From RGIG8775 sp045612185 (lineage in GTDB: Bacteria; Bacillota; Clostridia; Oscillospirales; CAG-272): 64,000 nucleotides of DNA. This document shows positions 26,362-33,806 of this stretch, piece by piece. The notes under the pieces are model-generated. The model was not told where the DNA came from. It did no database searches and saw nothing but the letters and a program-made list of their open reading frames with translations. The stretch spans positions 186,001 through 250,000 of the forward strand of contig JAZKYO010000030.1 in assembly GCA_045612185.1 (NCBI GenBank), written 5' to 3'. Position 1 is the stretch's first letter, and each line of letters starts with the position of its first letter. The position numbers were made by a program, and so were the translations under genes.

Positions 26362-26390
26362 TTGATTTTTTTGCAATTATATGGCATAAT
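26362..26390 (+). promoter_or_regulatory. Promoter of the AraC-family regulator
   Basis: TTGATT (26362-26367), 17 bases, CATAAT (26385-26390) with TGG before it. Bases 26352-26369 are identical to the -35 region of the GH78-type gene at the left end, which may reflect a common binding site. Confidence 0.7.
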
Positions 26391-26423
26391 GAATACAATA
26401 CCATTTATTCAAGGTGTGCATTT

Positions 26424-27269
26424 ATGTTAATTTCAAAATACGCGAACGAAAATCTTAACGTGCGCCACAGCATTGATCCTGAACCAACGCAGGACAGCTT
26501 TTTTCTGCATGCCCACAGAACCTATGAGCTATTCTACTTTATTTCCGGCGATTGCTACTATACGGTAGAAGGCACAGACTATCCACTCACCCCGGGATGC
26601 ATACTGATAATGAGAAGCGGAGAGGCGCACACACTTCACGTCCGTTCGGAAAAGCCGTATGAGCGCATAACTGTAAATTTTGCGCCCTCAATAATCCCAT
26701 TTTTGGGAAAAGAAATAGGAGAGCTTTTCTGCGAGAGGCCGCTTGGAAAAGGAAATCTTTACATTCCAACCGACGAAACAACTGAGTTTCTAAAAACCTG
26801 TATGCTGAAAATCAGCAAGGAAACCGGAGCAGACAACGGTGAGGGGCGTATAATTTCCAATCTGATGCCGGTGCTTACTGAGCTTTATCATATTATGGAA
26901 GAAAATGCAGACGATATGACAAGGCTCAATCCCCCGTCGCAAGGCTCGTCGGAGACGGTGAGCAAGATTATTGAGTATATCAACGCAAATCTTGTAACGA
27001 TAAAAGGGCTTGACGAGTTGGAAAAGGAATTTTTCTTCAGCAAATCCTATATAAACCGTATTTTCAAGGAATCCACCGGCTCTTCGGTGTGGGATTACAT
27101 AGTACTAAAGCGGCTTTTACTGTCACGCTCGCTTTTGCAAAACGGAAAGCAGGCAAATATCGTTGCCTCCGAGTGCGGATTCTGCGATTATTCATCATTT
27201 TACCGGCAATTTAAGCAGCGATTTGGCATCTCACCTCTTGCGGCGCGTAAGACGCCAAGCGGGACCTGA
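26424..27269 (+). CDS. AraC-family transcriptional regulator with cupin sensor
   Basis: The 281-residue product has an N-terminal cupin-like sugar-sensing domain (HAHRTYELFYFISGDCYYTVEG, then GCILIMRSGEAHTL) and a C-terminal double helix-turn-helix AraC domain (KEFFFSKSYINRIFKESTGSSVWDYI, then ANIVASECGFCDYSSFYRQFKQRFGISP). Such proteins usually activate carbohydrate-use genes. ATG 26424 follows AGGTG; an upstream in-frame TTG at 26349 is inside the promoter and unlikely. It lies 113 bases before the ThuA-like gene on the same strand, its likely target, and may also act on the distant GH78 gene through the shared promoter element; both targets are inference. Confidence 0.88.
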   Translation: MLISKYANENLNVRHSIDPEPTQDSFFLHAHRTYELFYFISGDCYYTVEGTDYPLTPGCILIMRSGEAHTLHVRSEKPYERITVNFAPSIIPFLGKEIGELFCERPLGKGNLYIPTDETTEFLKTCMLKISKETGADNGEGRIISNLMPVLTELYHIMEENADDMTRLNPPSQGSSETVSKIIEYINANLVTIKGLDELEKEFFFSKSYINRIFKESTGSSVWDYIVLKRLLLSRSLLQNGKQANIVASECGFCDYSSFYRQFKQRFGISPLAARKTPSGT

Positions 27270-27382
27270 CAACTTTTGTCCTCCTGATAACCAAATCCGT
27301 CTCGCAAACAAATTTTAAGTTTTCAGAATATATATTTTGAAATATATAATTATAATCTTTTCGAAAAAGGAAGGTGCATTTT

Positions 27383-28126
27383 ATGAAAAAAATCAGAGTT
27401 ACAATCTGGAACGAATTCAGACATGAAAAGAAAAAGCCCAACGTTGCGGCACTTTACCCCAACGGACTTCACGCAACGATAGCCGAATTTCTCGGTGAGT
27501 GTGATGACATCGAAACAACTCTCGCAGCGCTTGACGATCCCGATCAGGGTCTTCCGGATGAGGTACTCAACAACACTGACGTACTTATCTGGTGGGGTCA
27601 TGCAGCACACCACGAGGTAAATGATGCGCTCGCTGACAAGATAAAAGACAGAGTTTACACAGGAAAGATGGGATTTATTGCGCTCCACTCAGCGCACAAG
27701 TCGAAGCCGTTCACAAGAATTGTAGGAACAAACGGAAATCTTTCATGGGGCAGAAACCAAAAAGAGGTAGTCTGGAATCTTCTCCCCTCCAGCCCCATTA
27801 CAGCAGGTATCCCCGACCACTTTATTCTTGAGGAAGAGGAGCTTTACAGCGAACCCTTCTACATTCCCCAGCCCGATGCGCTTGTTTTCGGAAGTTGGTT
27901 TGAGGACGGAAATATTTTCAGAAGCGGTGCTTGCTTCCTTCGCGGCGCCGGTAAGATATTCTACTTCCAGCCCGGTCACGAAACCTGCAAGTCTTTCTAT
28001 AATCCCTACGTTCAGCGCGTAATCAAGAACGCAGTACACTGGGCAGTTCCCAATGAGATAGGCTTTGAGCTTAACGACATCTGTCCTCAATACAAGAACA
28101 AGATTATAGACGAATTTCAAAATTAA
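27383..28126 (+). CDS. ThuA-like (trehalose utilisation) protein
   Basis: The 247-residue product resembles the ThuA family, a class I glutamine-amidotransferase-like fold. Features include KIRVTIWNEFRHE at the start, VLNNTDVLIWWGHAAHHEV near residue 70, GFIALHSAHKSKPF near 97 in place of the usual nucleophile elbow, and the C-terminal IFYFQPGHETCKSFYNPYVQRVIKNAVHWA. In Rhizobium, ThuA and ThuB process sugars as 3-keto derivatives. Here its substrate is unknown, and no ThuB-like dehydrogenase is adjacent. ATG 27383 follows AAGGAAGG. There is no signal peptide. Gene position after an AraC regulator supports a sugar-use role. Confidence 0.85.
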   Translation: MKKIRVTIWNEFRHEKKKPNVAALYPNGLHATIAEFLGECDDIETTLAALDDPDQGLPDEVLNNTDVLIWWGHAAHHEVNDALADKIKDRVYTGKMGFIALHSAHKSKPFTRIVGTNGNLSWGRNQKEVVWNLLPSSPITAGIPDHFILEEEELYSEPFYIPQPDALVFGSWFEDGNIFRSGACFLRGAGKIFYFQPGHETCKSFYNPYVQRVIKNAVHWAVPNEIGFELNDICPQYKNKIIDEFQN

Positions 28127-28140
28127 TCGATATTAAAATT

Positions 28141-28171
28141 AAAAAAAGCTGTTGCATAGCAACAGCTTTTT
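28141..28171. terminator. Bidirectional terminator between thuA-like and pnuC
   Basis: AGCTGTTGC and GCAACAGCT form a nine-base stem with an ATA loop, flanked by an A-run and a T-run. It serves the two converging genes. Confidence 0.88.
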
Positions 28172-28177
28172 CCATAT

Positions 28178-28879
28178 TTAAGCGTGTTCTTTTTGTTCTT
28201 TTTGTTCTTTTTTCATTTTTTCCCAGTTGTAAAAGCCATAAAGGTCGTTAGCCAGAAACATAACAAAGCAAAGCACCATTGGAAGGTATGAAACACTTTC
28301 AACGGTTGCCATTATCCACAGCACGATAAGCACAACGTCGTTTACGGCATAGGCGAGGGCGTAAAACGGACTTCTGAAAAAGGCAAACATAGAGGCGAGA
28401 AAGCTGGTAGCGACCGAAAGTGTGCTAACAAGCAAATTTGCGTTTCCAAGCGCGCCGAGAATGAAATAAAAAGCTACCGTTACAACAAGTGATCCCCCAC
28501 ATGAAACTACTATCTGCCACAAACTCATCACGTTTACCTCAACCTCTTTGCGGTCTTTATAAGGGTGACGCAACCATGACACCACCGACATAAGCGCCGC
28601 GGGCGCGCTCATGCAGAGATATGTTATCATTTCTCCGTAGTATCTGAAGAAGAACGAAACAACACCGTAAAACATAGCGAACACAACCGTAAGCGTTTGT
28701 CCGAGAACGTATCCCTTAGCCACGAAAATAAGGGCGGTAACTCCGATAAGTGAGGCGATAAGCGTCATATAATCCTTTTCTTTCGGAAACAAAAAAGACA
28801 GTGTTATAACAAGCACAGACGTCAGCCACAGCCCCCACTAAAATTTACTCAAATCACGAAATTGCGAAAAAAACTTCAT
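28178..28879 (-). pseudogene. pnuC: PnuC-type nicotinamide riboside transporter, interrupted by an amber codon
   Basis: PnuC imports nicotinamide riboside for NAD salvage. The frame encodes a 233-residue hydrophobic protein: DYMTLIASLIGVTALIFVAKG, then FYGVVSFFFRYYGEMITYLCMSAPAALMSVVSWLRHPYK, with about seven membrane segments. Translation should start at ATG 28879, which has an ideal GGAGG site, but codon 14 (28840-28838) is TAG. In the family this position, in a KFEWGLW-like context, is often glutamate, so one G-to-T change would explain it. The rest of the frame is intact, so the lesion is recent, or the codon is read through, or translation restarts at GTG 28816. A sequencing error is possible. 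The promoter and leader look functional. Confidence 0.7.
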
Positions 28880-28977
28880 AAAGCCTCCAAAAAAATAAGC
28901 ATCCGCACGCGAATCTTCAAAGACCTAACGACTCGCAAACGAATGCAACGCATCCACTACCCGGTGGCAGTAATTTT
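28880..28977 (-). promoter_or_regulatory. Structured leader of pnuC, riboswitch or attenuator candidate
   Basis: About 98 bases lie between the promoter and the pnuC ATG. On the minus strand GCATTCG (28946-28940) can pair with CGGATGC (28905-28899), followed directly by TTATTTTTTT and the ribosome site. That is a terminator-like off switch. A competing hairpin ATGC-GTT-GCAT (28953-28943) would break it, and smaller stems (CCAC/GTGG, TCTT/AAGA) lie around it. pnuC genes are known riboswitch targets (NAD+-II class), but I cannot assign the class by eye. Confidence 0.5.
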
Positions 28978-28981
28978 GTTA

Positions 28982-29010
28982 AGTATATCATAAAAAGCTT
29001 ACTTTGTCAA
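28982..29010 (-). promoter_or_regulatory. pnuC: Promoter of pnuC
   Basis: TTGACA (29010-29005), a 17-base spacer, TATACT (28987-28982) preceded by TGA. An inverted repeat ATCAAC/GTTGAT (29019-29040) lies just upstream of the -35 and could be a regulator site. Confidence 0.8.
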
Positions 29011-29041
29011 GCAAAAAAATCAACGTCTTTTAGTGTTGATC

Positions 29042-29079
29042 AAAAAGAAGGAGCTGTCCACAAGGACAGCTCTTTTTTT
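29042..29079 (-). terminator. Terminator of the DUF1295 gene
   Basis: GAGCTGTCC and GGACAGCTC form a nine-base stem with an ACAA loop; an interrupted T-run follows on the minus strand. The stem begins only a few bases after the stop codon. Confidence 0.8.
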
Positions 29080-29887
29080 ACGCCACGAGAAATTTGTATT
29101 TAACCACACTGTACAGTGGAATAAACGGAAGAAGAATAGGCACTTTTTTTACGTATTCCTTATATTCGGGATCGTCTCCGTAGTTTCGGTTTTGTCTCAG
29201 CTCAAGACGGCGCGCGCCGCTGAACATTACAAATATTATTCCTACGTATCCAAGAATGGCGAGTATCCACTGACCAACTCCGCTAAGCACGTTTACGCCC
29301 GACACAAGGCAGCCCGTCCAGAATATCATTTCTCCCAAATAATTGGGGCAACGGACTATACGGTAAAGACCTTTATCGCAGAATCTGTTGGGGTTCTTTT
29401 TCTTAGCCTCGTTCTTTTGCCAATCGGCAACTGACTCAAAAACAAGTCCAAACGCCATTATACAAATGCCGACGATTGTACACACATCTGTGTCCGCACC
29501 GTTACGCAAACGGTAAAACACAGGAAGCACCTGCGTTACGTAGAGTGCGGCGCAGGTTATCCATATGGCGCACTTTACGCCAAAGGGCATTGTTTTGCCG
29601 TCTTTTATCTCGGTTTTCATTTTGTTTCTGTACGATGCGCTTTTAAGCTCACGGATAAGCAAATATCCGCTAAGGCGTATTCCGTAAACGACAAAAAGCA
29701 GGCATGCCGCAACCGTACCCACACTCAGCGAGCCGAAGAACATTATTACCATTGCCACGCCAAGCCCCGCAATAGAAAATCCGTATCCTAACGAAATAAA
29801 ATAAACGTACTTATAAAATCCTATTGAGCTTATAAGCATAGCCACCGCAAGCAGTATCCAAAAATTCAGTGGTGCAAAAAGTTCCAT
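29078..29887 (-). CDS. DUF1295 / steroid 5-alpha-reductase-like integral membrane protein
   Basis: The 269-residue product has about seven hydrophobic segments and the C-terminal signature of the DUF1295 and isoprenylcysteine methyltransferase-like group: NRFCDKGLYRIVRCPNYLGEMIFWTG near residue 180, followed by SGARRLELRQNRNYGDDPEYKEYVKKVPILLPFIP. These membrane enzymes act on lipids or lipidated substrates, but bacterial members are largely uncharacterised, so no reaction is assigned. The start is ATG 29887 with AAGGAGA six bases before; a longer form from 29908 is possible but lacks a ribosome site. It is transcribed alone, divergent from the MBL-fold gene. Confidence 0.8.
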   Translation of the reverse strand: MELFAPLNFWILLAVAMLISSIGFYKYVYFISLGYGFSIAGLGVAMVIMFFGSLSVGTVAACLLFVVYGIRLSGYLLIRELKSASYRNKMKTEIKDGKTMPFGVKCAIWITCAALYVTQVLPVFYRLRNGADTDVCTIVGICIMAFGLVFESVADWQKNEAKKKNPNRFCDKGLYRIVRCPNYLGEMIFWTGCLVSGVNVLSGVGQWILAILGYVGIIFVMFSGARRLELRQNRNYGDDPEYKEYVKKVPILLPFIPLYSVVKYKFLVA

Positions 29888-29984
29888 AAAAGTCTCCTTA
29901 AAAAGCATATTACTCCGTATATTATATCACATATTATATCACACGCGCAGGAAAATTTCAAGGAGATTTAAATAATAAAATCCC

Positions 29985-30012
29985 TTGACAAATTTTTCAA
30001 ACATGTTATAAT
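29985..30012 (+). promoter_or_regulatory. Promoter of the MBL-fold gene
   Basis: TTGACA (29985-29990), a 16-base spacer and TATAAT (30007-30012), about 35 bases before the ATG. Confidence 0.8.
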
Positions 30013-30046
30013 TACAGCATAATGACACTGTTAAAGGAGAAAAATA

Positions 30047-30799
30047 ATGAAAATAACATTTTTCGGCAGCAGCCACGGAGTTCCCGCCCCCGACCGCTTC
30101 TGCTCCTGTGCTATGATTGAGGCTGGAGACGGTATTTATTTTATTGACGCGGGAGCACCAATGATCGACCTTATGTTAAGGTACGGAAAAAAAATTGAGG
30201 ATGCACGTGCGGTATTCACCACTCACGCTCACGGAGATCACATAAACGGCATTATTGGCTTTGCGAACCTTATAAACTGGCACTACACTAAGGCTTCCGT
30301 TGATTTGTTTATGACCGAAGAAAAGCCCACCAAGGCTATTGTAGACTATCTTGAAGCGTTAGACGCGCGCCCGATTGACAGCGACAGAGTGCGTTTTAAG
30401 CAAATCGACAAGGATTTTGTTTACGAGGACAGCAACATAAAGGTAACAGCCTTCCCTACGGGACACATGAGATACAACAATTCCCCGTCTCGCCCCACGT
30501 ACGGATACATTGTGGAAGCGGACGGCAAGCGTGCGGTATTTTCGGGTGACCTGTCCATGCACCTGCGTGACGGCGACTTTCCCGAAATTGCCCTTAAAGA
30601 AGAGGTTGAGCTTCTCGTCTGCGAAATGGCGCATTTTTCGCCCGACAAGATTACGCCGTACCTTGACAGGTGCAAGGCAAAAACGGTTTGCTTTAACCAC
30701 GTATACCCATTTGACAAATTCGACGTGATAACTGAAATGAACAAAAAGTATCCTTTTGAGGTTACCATAGCTCACGACGGAGACGAAATAAATATTTAA
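30047..30799 (+). CDS. MBL-fold metallo-hydrolase
   Basis: The 250-residue product has the metallo-beta-lactamase fold: the zinc-binding THAHGDH at 59-65, a further histidine in FPTGHMRY, the aspartate in AVFSGDLS and a final histidine in CFNHVYPF. The opening FFGSSHGVP resembles RNase Z-like and phosphodiesterase-like members. There is no signal peptide. The substrate is unknown; cyclic nucleotide, RNA or lactone hydrolysis would all fit. The gene has its own promoter and an AAAGGAGAAAAATA site. It is followed by the separately promoted OPT transporter. Confidence 0.85.
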   Translation: MKITFFGSSHGVPAPDRFCSCAMIEAGDGIYFIDAGAPMIDLMLRYGKKIEDARAVFTTHAHGDHINGIIGFANLINWHYTKASVDLFMTEEKPTKAIVDYLEALDARPIDSDRVRFKQIDKDFVYEDSNIKVTAFPTGHMRYNNSPSRPTYGYIVEADGKRAVFSGDLSMHLRDGDFPEIALKEEVELLVCEMAHFSPDKITPYLDRCKAKTVCFNHVYPFDKFDVITEMNKKYPFEVTIAHDGDEINI

Positions 30800-30831
30800 A
30801 GCCCTATACCGCGCCAAATTGTAAAAAGCAG

Positions 30832-30860
30832 TTGACTTTAGTGTAATAATGTGGTAAAAT
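30832..30860 (+). promoter_or_regulatory. Promoter of the OPT/PqqD operon
   Basis: TTGACT (30832-30837), 17 bases, TAAAAT (30855-30860) with TGG before the -10. Confidence 0.8.
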
Positions 30861-30901
30861 ATATTGATTGTGTCAAAAAATATTAAGAAAGAGAGAAAAA
30901 C

Positions 30902-32809
30902 ATGGACAATCAGAAAAACTTTAAGCCGTATATTCCGGCTGAGAAGGTGACCCCCGAGCTTACCGTAACCTCGATAATCATGGGCATTCTTCTCGCCATT
31001 ATATTCGGCGCGGCTAACGCTTATCTCGGCCTCCGCGTAGGTATGACGGTTTCGGCATCTATCCCCGCAGCGGTTATCGCTATGGGCGTAATTCGAGTTA
31101 TTATGAAGAAAAACTCGATACTTGAAAGCAACATCGTACAAACCATCGGCTCAGCGGGTGAGTCTGTGGCGGCAGGCGCGATCTTCACGCTCCCCGCGCT
31201 CTTCCTTTGGGCGGCAGAGGGCAAAATGGACAAACCTAACCTGCTTGAGATTACAATTATTGCTCTTCTCGGCGGACTTCTTGGCGTATTCTTTATGATC
31301 CCCCTTCGCAACGCTCTTATCGTAAAAGAGCATGGCACGCTTCCCTATCCCGAGGGCACGGCTTGCGCGGAAGTTCTTCTCGCAGGCGAGGAGGGCGGAT
31401 CTAACGCCTCCACCGTTTTTGCGGGCATGGGCTTTGCTGCGGCATTCAAGTTCATCATTGACGGCATCAAGGCTGTTCCCGGTGAAGTTGCTCTCAGAAT
31501 CAAGGGCTATTCGGGCGAAATCGGAACTCAGATTTATCCCGCGGTTATGAGCGTAGGTTATATTTGCGGTCCTCGCATTTCCTCGTACATGTTTGCGGGC
31601 GGTGTGCTTAGCTGGATGGTGCTTATCCCCCTCATCGTGCTTTTTGGTGCTGACATAGTTATGTACCCCGGCACAGAGACTATCGGCGCTATCTTTGAGG
31701 CAAGCGGTGCAAGCGGTATCTGGAGCAGCTACATCCGCTATATCGGTGCGGGTGCGCTTGCGGCGGGCGGTATTATCAGCCTTATCAAGTCGCTTCCCCT
31801 TATCGTTCGCACTTTCAGAGACGCTGTTAAGGGCATGGGCAAGGGTGCAAGTGCCGACAATGCGCGAACCGCGCAGGACCTCAGCATGAAGATAGTTCTT
31901 ATCGCTATCGCCATTCTTACTCTTTTGGTATGGCTTGTTCCCGCTATTCCCGTTACCCTTGTAGGCGCTATAATCGTAGTTATTTTCGGTTTCTTCTTCG
32001 CAACTGTTTCTTCGAGAATGGTTGGTCTTGTGGGTAGCAGTAACAACCCCGTTTCCGGTATGGCTATCGCTACTCTTCTTATAGCTACTCTTATCCTCAA
32101 GATTACCGGCGATGTGGGAGCTCATGGAATGCAGAGTGCTATCGCTATCGGCTCTATCATCTGTATAGTTGCCGCAATTTCGGGCGACACCTCTCAGGAC
32201 CTTAAGACAGGATTCCTTCTCGGCGCTACTCCCAAAAAGCAGCAGATAGGTGAGGTTATCGGTGTTGCGGCTTCGGCTCTCGCAATCGGTGTTACCCTCT
32301 ACCTTCTTGACGCAGCATGGGGCTTTGGCGGTGAGGAGCTTGGCGCGCCTCAGGCAACCCTTATGAAGATGATTATTGAGGGTGTTATGGGTGGCGACCT
32401 TCCTTGGGGCTTGGTTTTCATTGGCGTATTTATTGCCATCGTTGTTGAGATTATCGGTATCCCCGTACTTCCCTTTGCTATCGGCATTTATCTTCCCGTT
32501 CATCTTAACGCTTGCATTATGGTAGGCGGTCTCGTTCGTCTTGTATTTGACAAGATGAAGAAGGAGGAGGCAGAGAAAAAGTCTATTATAAACGACGGTA
32601 TCCTCTTCTGCTCGGGTATGATCGCGGGCGAGGGACTGGTTGGAATTCTTCTTGCTCTTCTCGCTGTGTTCGGTGTCAGCGAATTTATTGATATTTCGGG
32701 CATTTTCGCAGGAGTTCCCGCGTTTATTTCCCAGATACTCAGCCTTGTAGTATTCGCGCTTATCATTCTTTCGTTGCTTAAATTCACAATCTGGAAGAAG
32801 CGTAAGTAA
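30902..32809 (+). CDS. OPT-family oligopeptide transporter
   Basis: The 635-residue product is an integral membrane protein with about 15 hydrophobic segments and belongs to the oligopeptide transporter (OPT/YSL) family of proton-coupled importers. It begins PYIPAEKVTPELTVTSIIMG, followed by GAANAYLGLRVGMTVSASIPAAVIAMG, the conserved N-terminal block, and later AEGTAC-like LPYPEGTACAEVLLAGEEGG and CIVAAISGDTSQDLKTGFLLGATPKKQQIGE. These match bacterial OPT transporters thought to import peptides. The substrate is not known. The stop codon overlaps the next ATG (TAATG), so it is translationally coupled to a PqqD-like protein. Confidence 0.93.
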   Translation: MDNQKNFKPYIPAEKVTPELTVTSIIMGILLAIIFGAANAYLGLRVGMTVSASIPAAVIAMGVIRVIMKKNSILESNIVQTIGSAGESVAAGAIFTLPALFLWAAEGKMDKPNLLEITIIALLGGLLGVFFMIPLRNALIVKEHGTLPYPEGTACAEVLLAGEEGGSNASTVFAGMGFAAAFKFIIDGIKAVPGEVALRIKGYSGEIGTQIYPAVMSVGYICGPRISSYMFAGGVLSWMVLIPLIVLFGADIVMYPGTETIGAIFEASGASGIWSSYIRYIGAGALAAGGIISLIKSLPLIVRTFRDAVKGMGKGASADNARTAQDLSMKIVLIAIAILTLLVWLVPAIPVTLVGAIIVVIFGFFFATVSSRMVGLVGSSNNPVSGMAIATLLIATLILKITGDVGAHGMQSAIAIGSIICIVAAISGDTSQDLKTGFLLGATPKKQQIGEVIGVAASALAIGVTLYLLDAAWGFGGEELGAPQATLMKMIIEGVMGGDLPWGLVFIGVFIAIVVEIIGIPVLPFAIGIYLPVHLNACIMVGGLVRLVFDKMKKEEAEKKSIINDGILFCSGMIAGEGLVGILLALLAVFGVSEFIDISGIFAGVPAFISQILSLVVFALIILSLLKFTIWKKRK

Positions 32810-33159
32810 TGAAAAAGAAAAATATTATTTCCGCAAACTATCTTGAAAAAATTCCCGTGCGTCACCCCGACATAAACTGGACGGCTGACGAAAACGGATT
32901 GGTTACACTTGAGATAGAAAACACGGGATTTTTCAACAGAGTGGCGCAAAAGCTTTTCAAGCGTCCGAAGATAAGCTACGTTCATCTTGACGAAAACGGC
33001 AGTTTCACCTGGAACAACATCGACGGTGAAAAAGACATAATCGCTATTGGAAAAGACGTGGACGAGCATTTCGGCGAGGCGGCGCATCCGCTTTACGAAA
33101 GACTTGCAAAGTTCTTTCAAATTCTTGAAAGCTACCATTTTATCGTTTGGAAAGAATAA
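32809..33159 (+). CDS. PqqD-like peptide-binding protein
   Basis: The 116-residue soluble product resembles the PqqD/RRE fold: VHLDENGSFTWNNIDGEKDIIAIGKDVDEHFGE followed by PLYERLAKFFQILESYHFI. PqqD proteins bind precursor peptides for modifying enzymes, but no radical SAM or RiPP gene lies nearby. The gene overlaps the OPT transporter by one base, which argues for a joint role, for example recognising imported peptides or regulating the carrier; this is inference. The first 45 residues form an extra N-terminal region (EKIPVRHPDINWTADENGLVTLEI). Confidence 0.75.
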   Translation: MKKKNIISANYLEKIPVRHPDINWTADENGLVTLEIENTGFFNRVAQKLFKRPKISYVHLDENGSFTWNNIDGEKDIIAIGKDVDEHFGEAAHPLYERLAKFFQILESYHFIVWKE

Positions 33160-33162
33160 AAT

Positions 33163-33190
33163 ACGGCTTGTCGGGTAACCGACAAGCCGT
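33163..33190 (+). terminator. Terminator of the OPT/PqqD operon
   Basis: ACGGCTTGTCGG and CCGACAAGCCGT form a perfect 12-base stem with a GTAA loop. The T-tract is weak (TTCCTATTTA), so some readthrough is possible. Confidence 0.75.
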
Positions 33191-33196
33191 TTCCTA

Positions 33197-33225
33197 TTTA
33201 CAAACAGAATTTTTTGTGGTAAAAT
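33197..33225 (+). promoter_or_regulatory. Promoter of the lipoprotein gene
   Basis: TTTACA (33197-33202), 17 bases, TAAAAT (33220-33225), TGG before the -10. It directly follows the terminator stem. Confidence 0.7.
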
Positions 33226-33247
33226 GTAGAGGAATGGAGTTGATAAA

Positions 33248-33778
33248 ATGAATTTTGCAAAAATAATTACACTTACAGTAGCCGCACTGTTGTTTTTGAC
33301 ATCATGTATAACCATTAATTACCCACACACGGGAATAGGTGAGTTACTGACCGCTCCGCAGGAGGATAGCAGCAACGAAGTGACCGAAAGCAAATCCAAC
33401 ACGACGGAAAACGAAGAATCGTCAGCCGACGGCGCAAACGACGGTGACACCGAAACAAGTGCGCCTATTGAGACCGAGCCGCCAACCGTGGGTGAAGTCT
33501 CCGAATCAACAATATCTCTAAAAAGCATTACCAGCCCAATATCTTCAAACAATACTGCAACTTTGACAATAGTAGGCAAACCCAATACTGAATATGACAT
33601 AAAAGTCATCTACACCACCACGGAAAGCAAAGCGAAGGGACTCGAAAACAAGATTTCGGACGAAAACGGCATAGCTTCGTGGAGCTGGAAAATCGGTGCA
33701 AGCGTAAAGTCGGGCTACTACAAGATAACTGTCAGTGACGGCACCGAAGTATTTGAAACTAAAATTCAGGTTGAATAA
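33248..33778 (+). CDS. Putative lipoprotein with acidic linker and Ig-like C-terminal domain
   Basis: The 176-residue product starts with a lipoprotein signal peptide ending in the lipobox LTSC (cysteine 20), so it is probably anchored to the outer face of the membrane. Residues 35-85 are a low-complexity linker rich in E, S, T, N and D. The C-terminal 90 residues form a compact beta-rich domain: TATLTIVGKPNTEYDIKVIY, then GIASWSWKIGASVKSGYYKITVSDG, typical of a small Ig-like fold. I do not recognise a specific family. It has its own promoter and a terminator shared with the converging glycosidase gene. Confidence 0.75.
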   Translation: MNFAKIITLTVAALLFLTSCITINYPHTGIGELLTAPQEDSSNEVTESKSNTTENEESSADGANDGDTETSAPIETEPPTVGEVSESTISLKSITSPISSNNTATLTIVGKPNTEYDIKVIYTTTESKAKGLENKISDENGIASWSWKIGASVKSGYYKITVSDGTEVFETKIQVE

Positions 33779-33780
33779 CA

Positions 33781-33806
33781 AAAGGGACTTAACGTCCCTT
33801 TTCTTA
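33781..33806. terminator. Bidirectional terminator between lipoprotein and glycosidase genes
   Basis: AAAGGGAC and GTCCCTTT enclose a TTAAC loop with flanking A and T residues, between the two converging stop codons. Confidence 0.8.

Noticed and set aside
31151..32503. 450-codon minus-strand open frame
   Set aside because: Antisense to the OPT transporter; composition is highly charged and unlike any known protein, an effect of codon bias in the sense gene.
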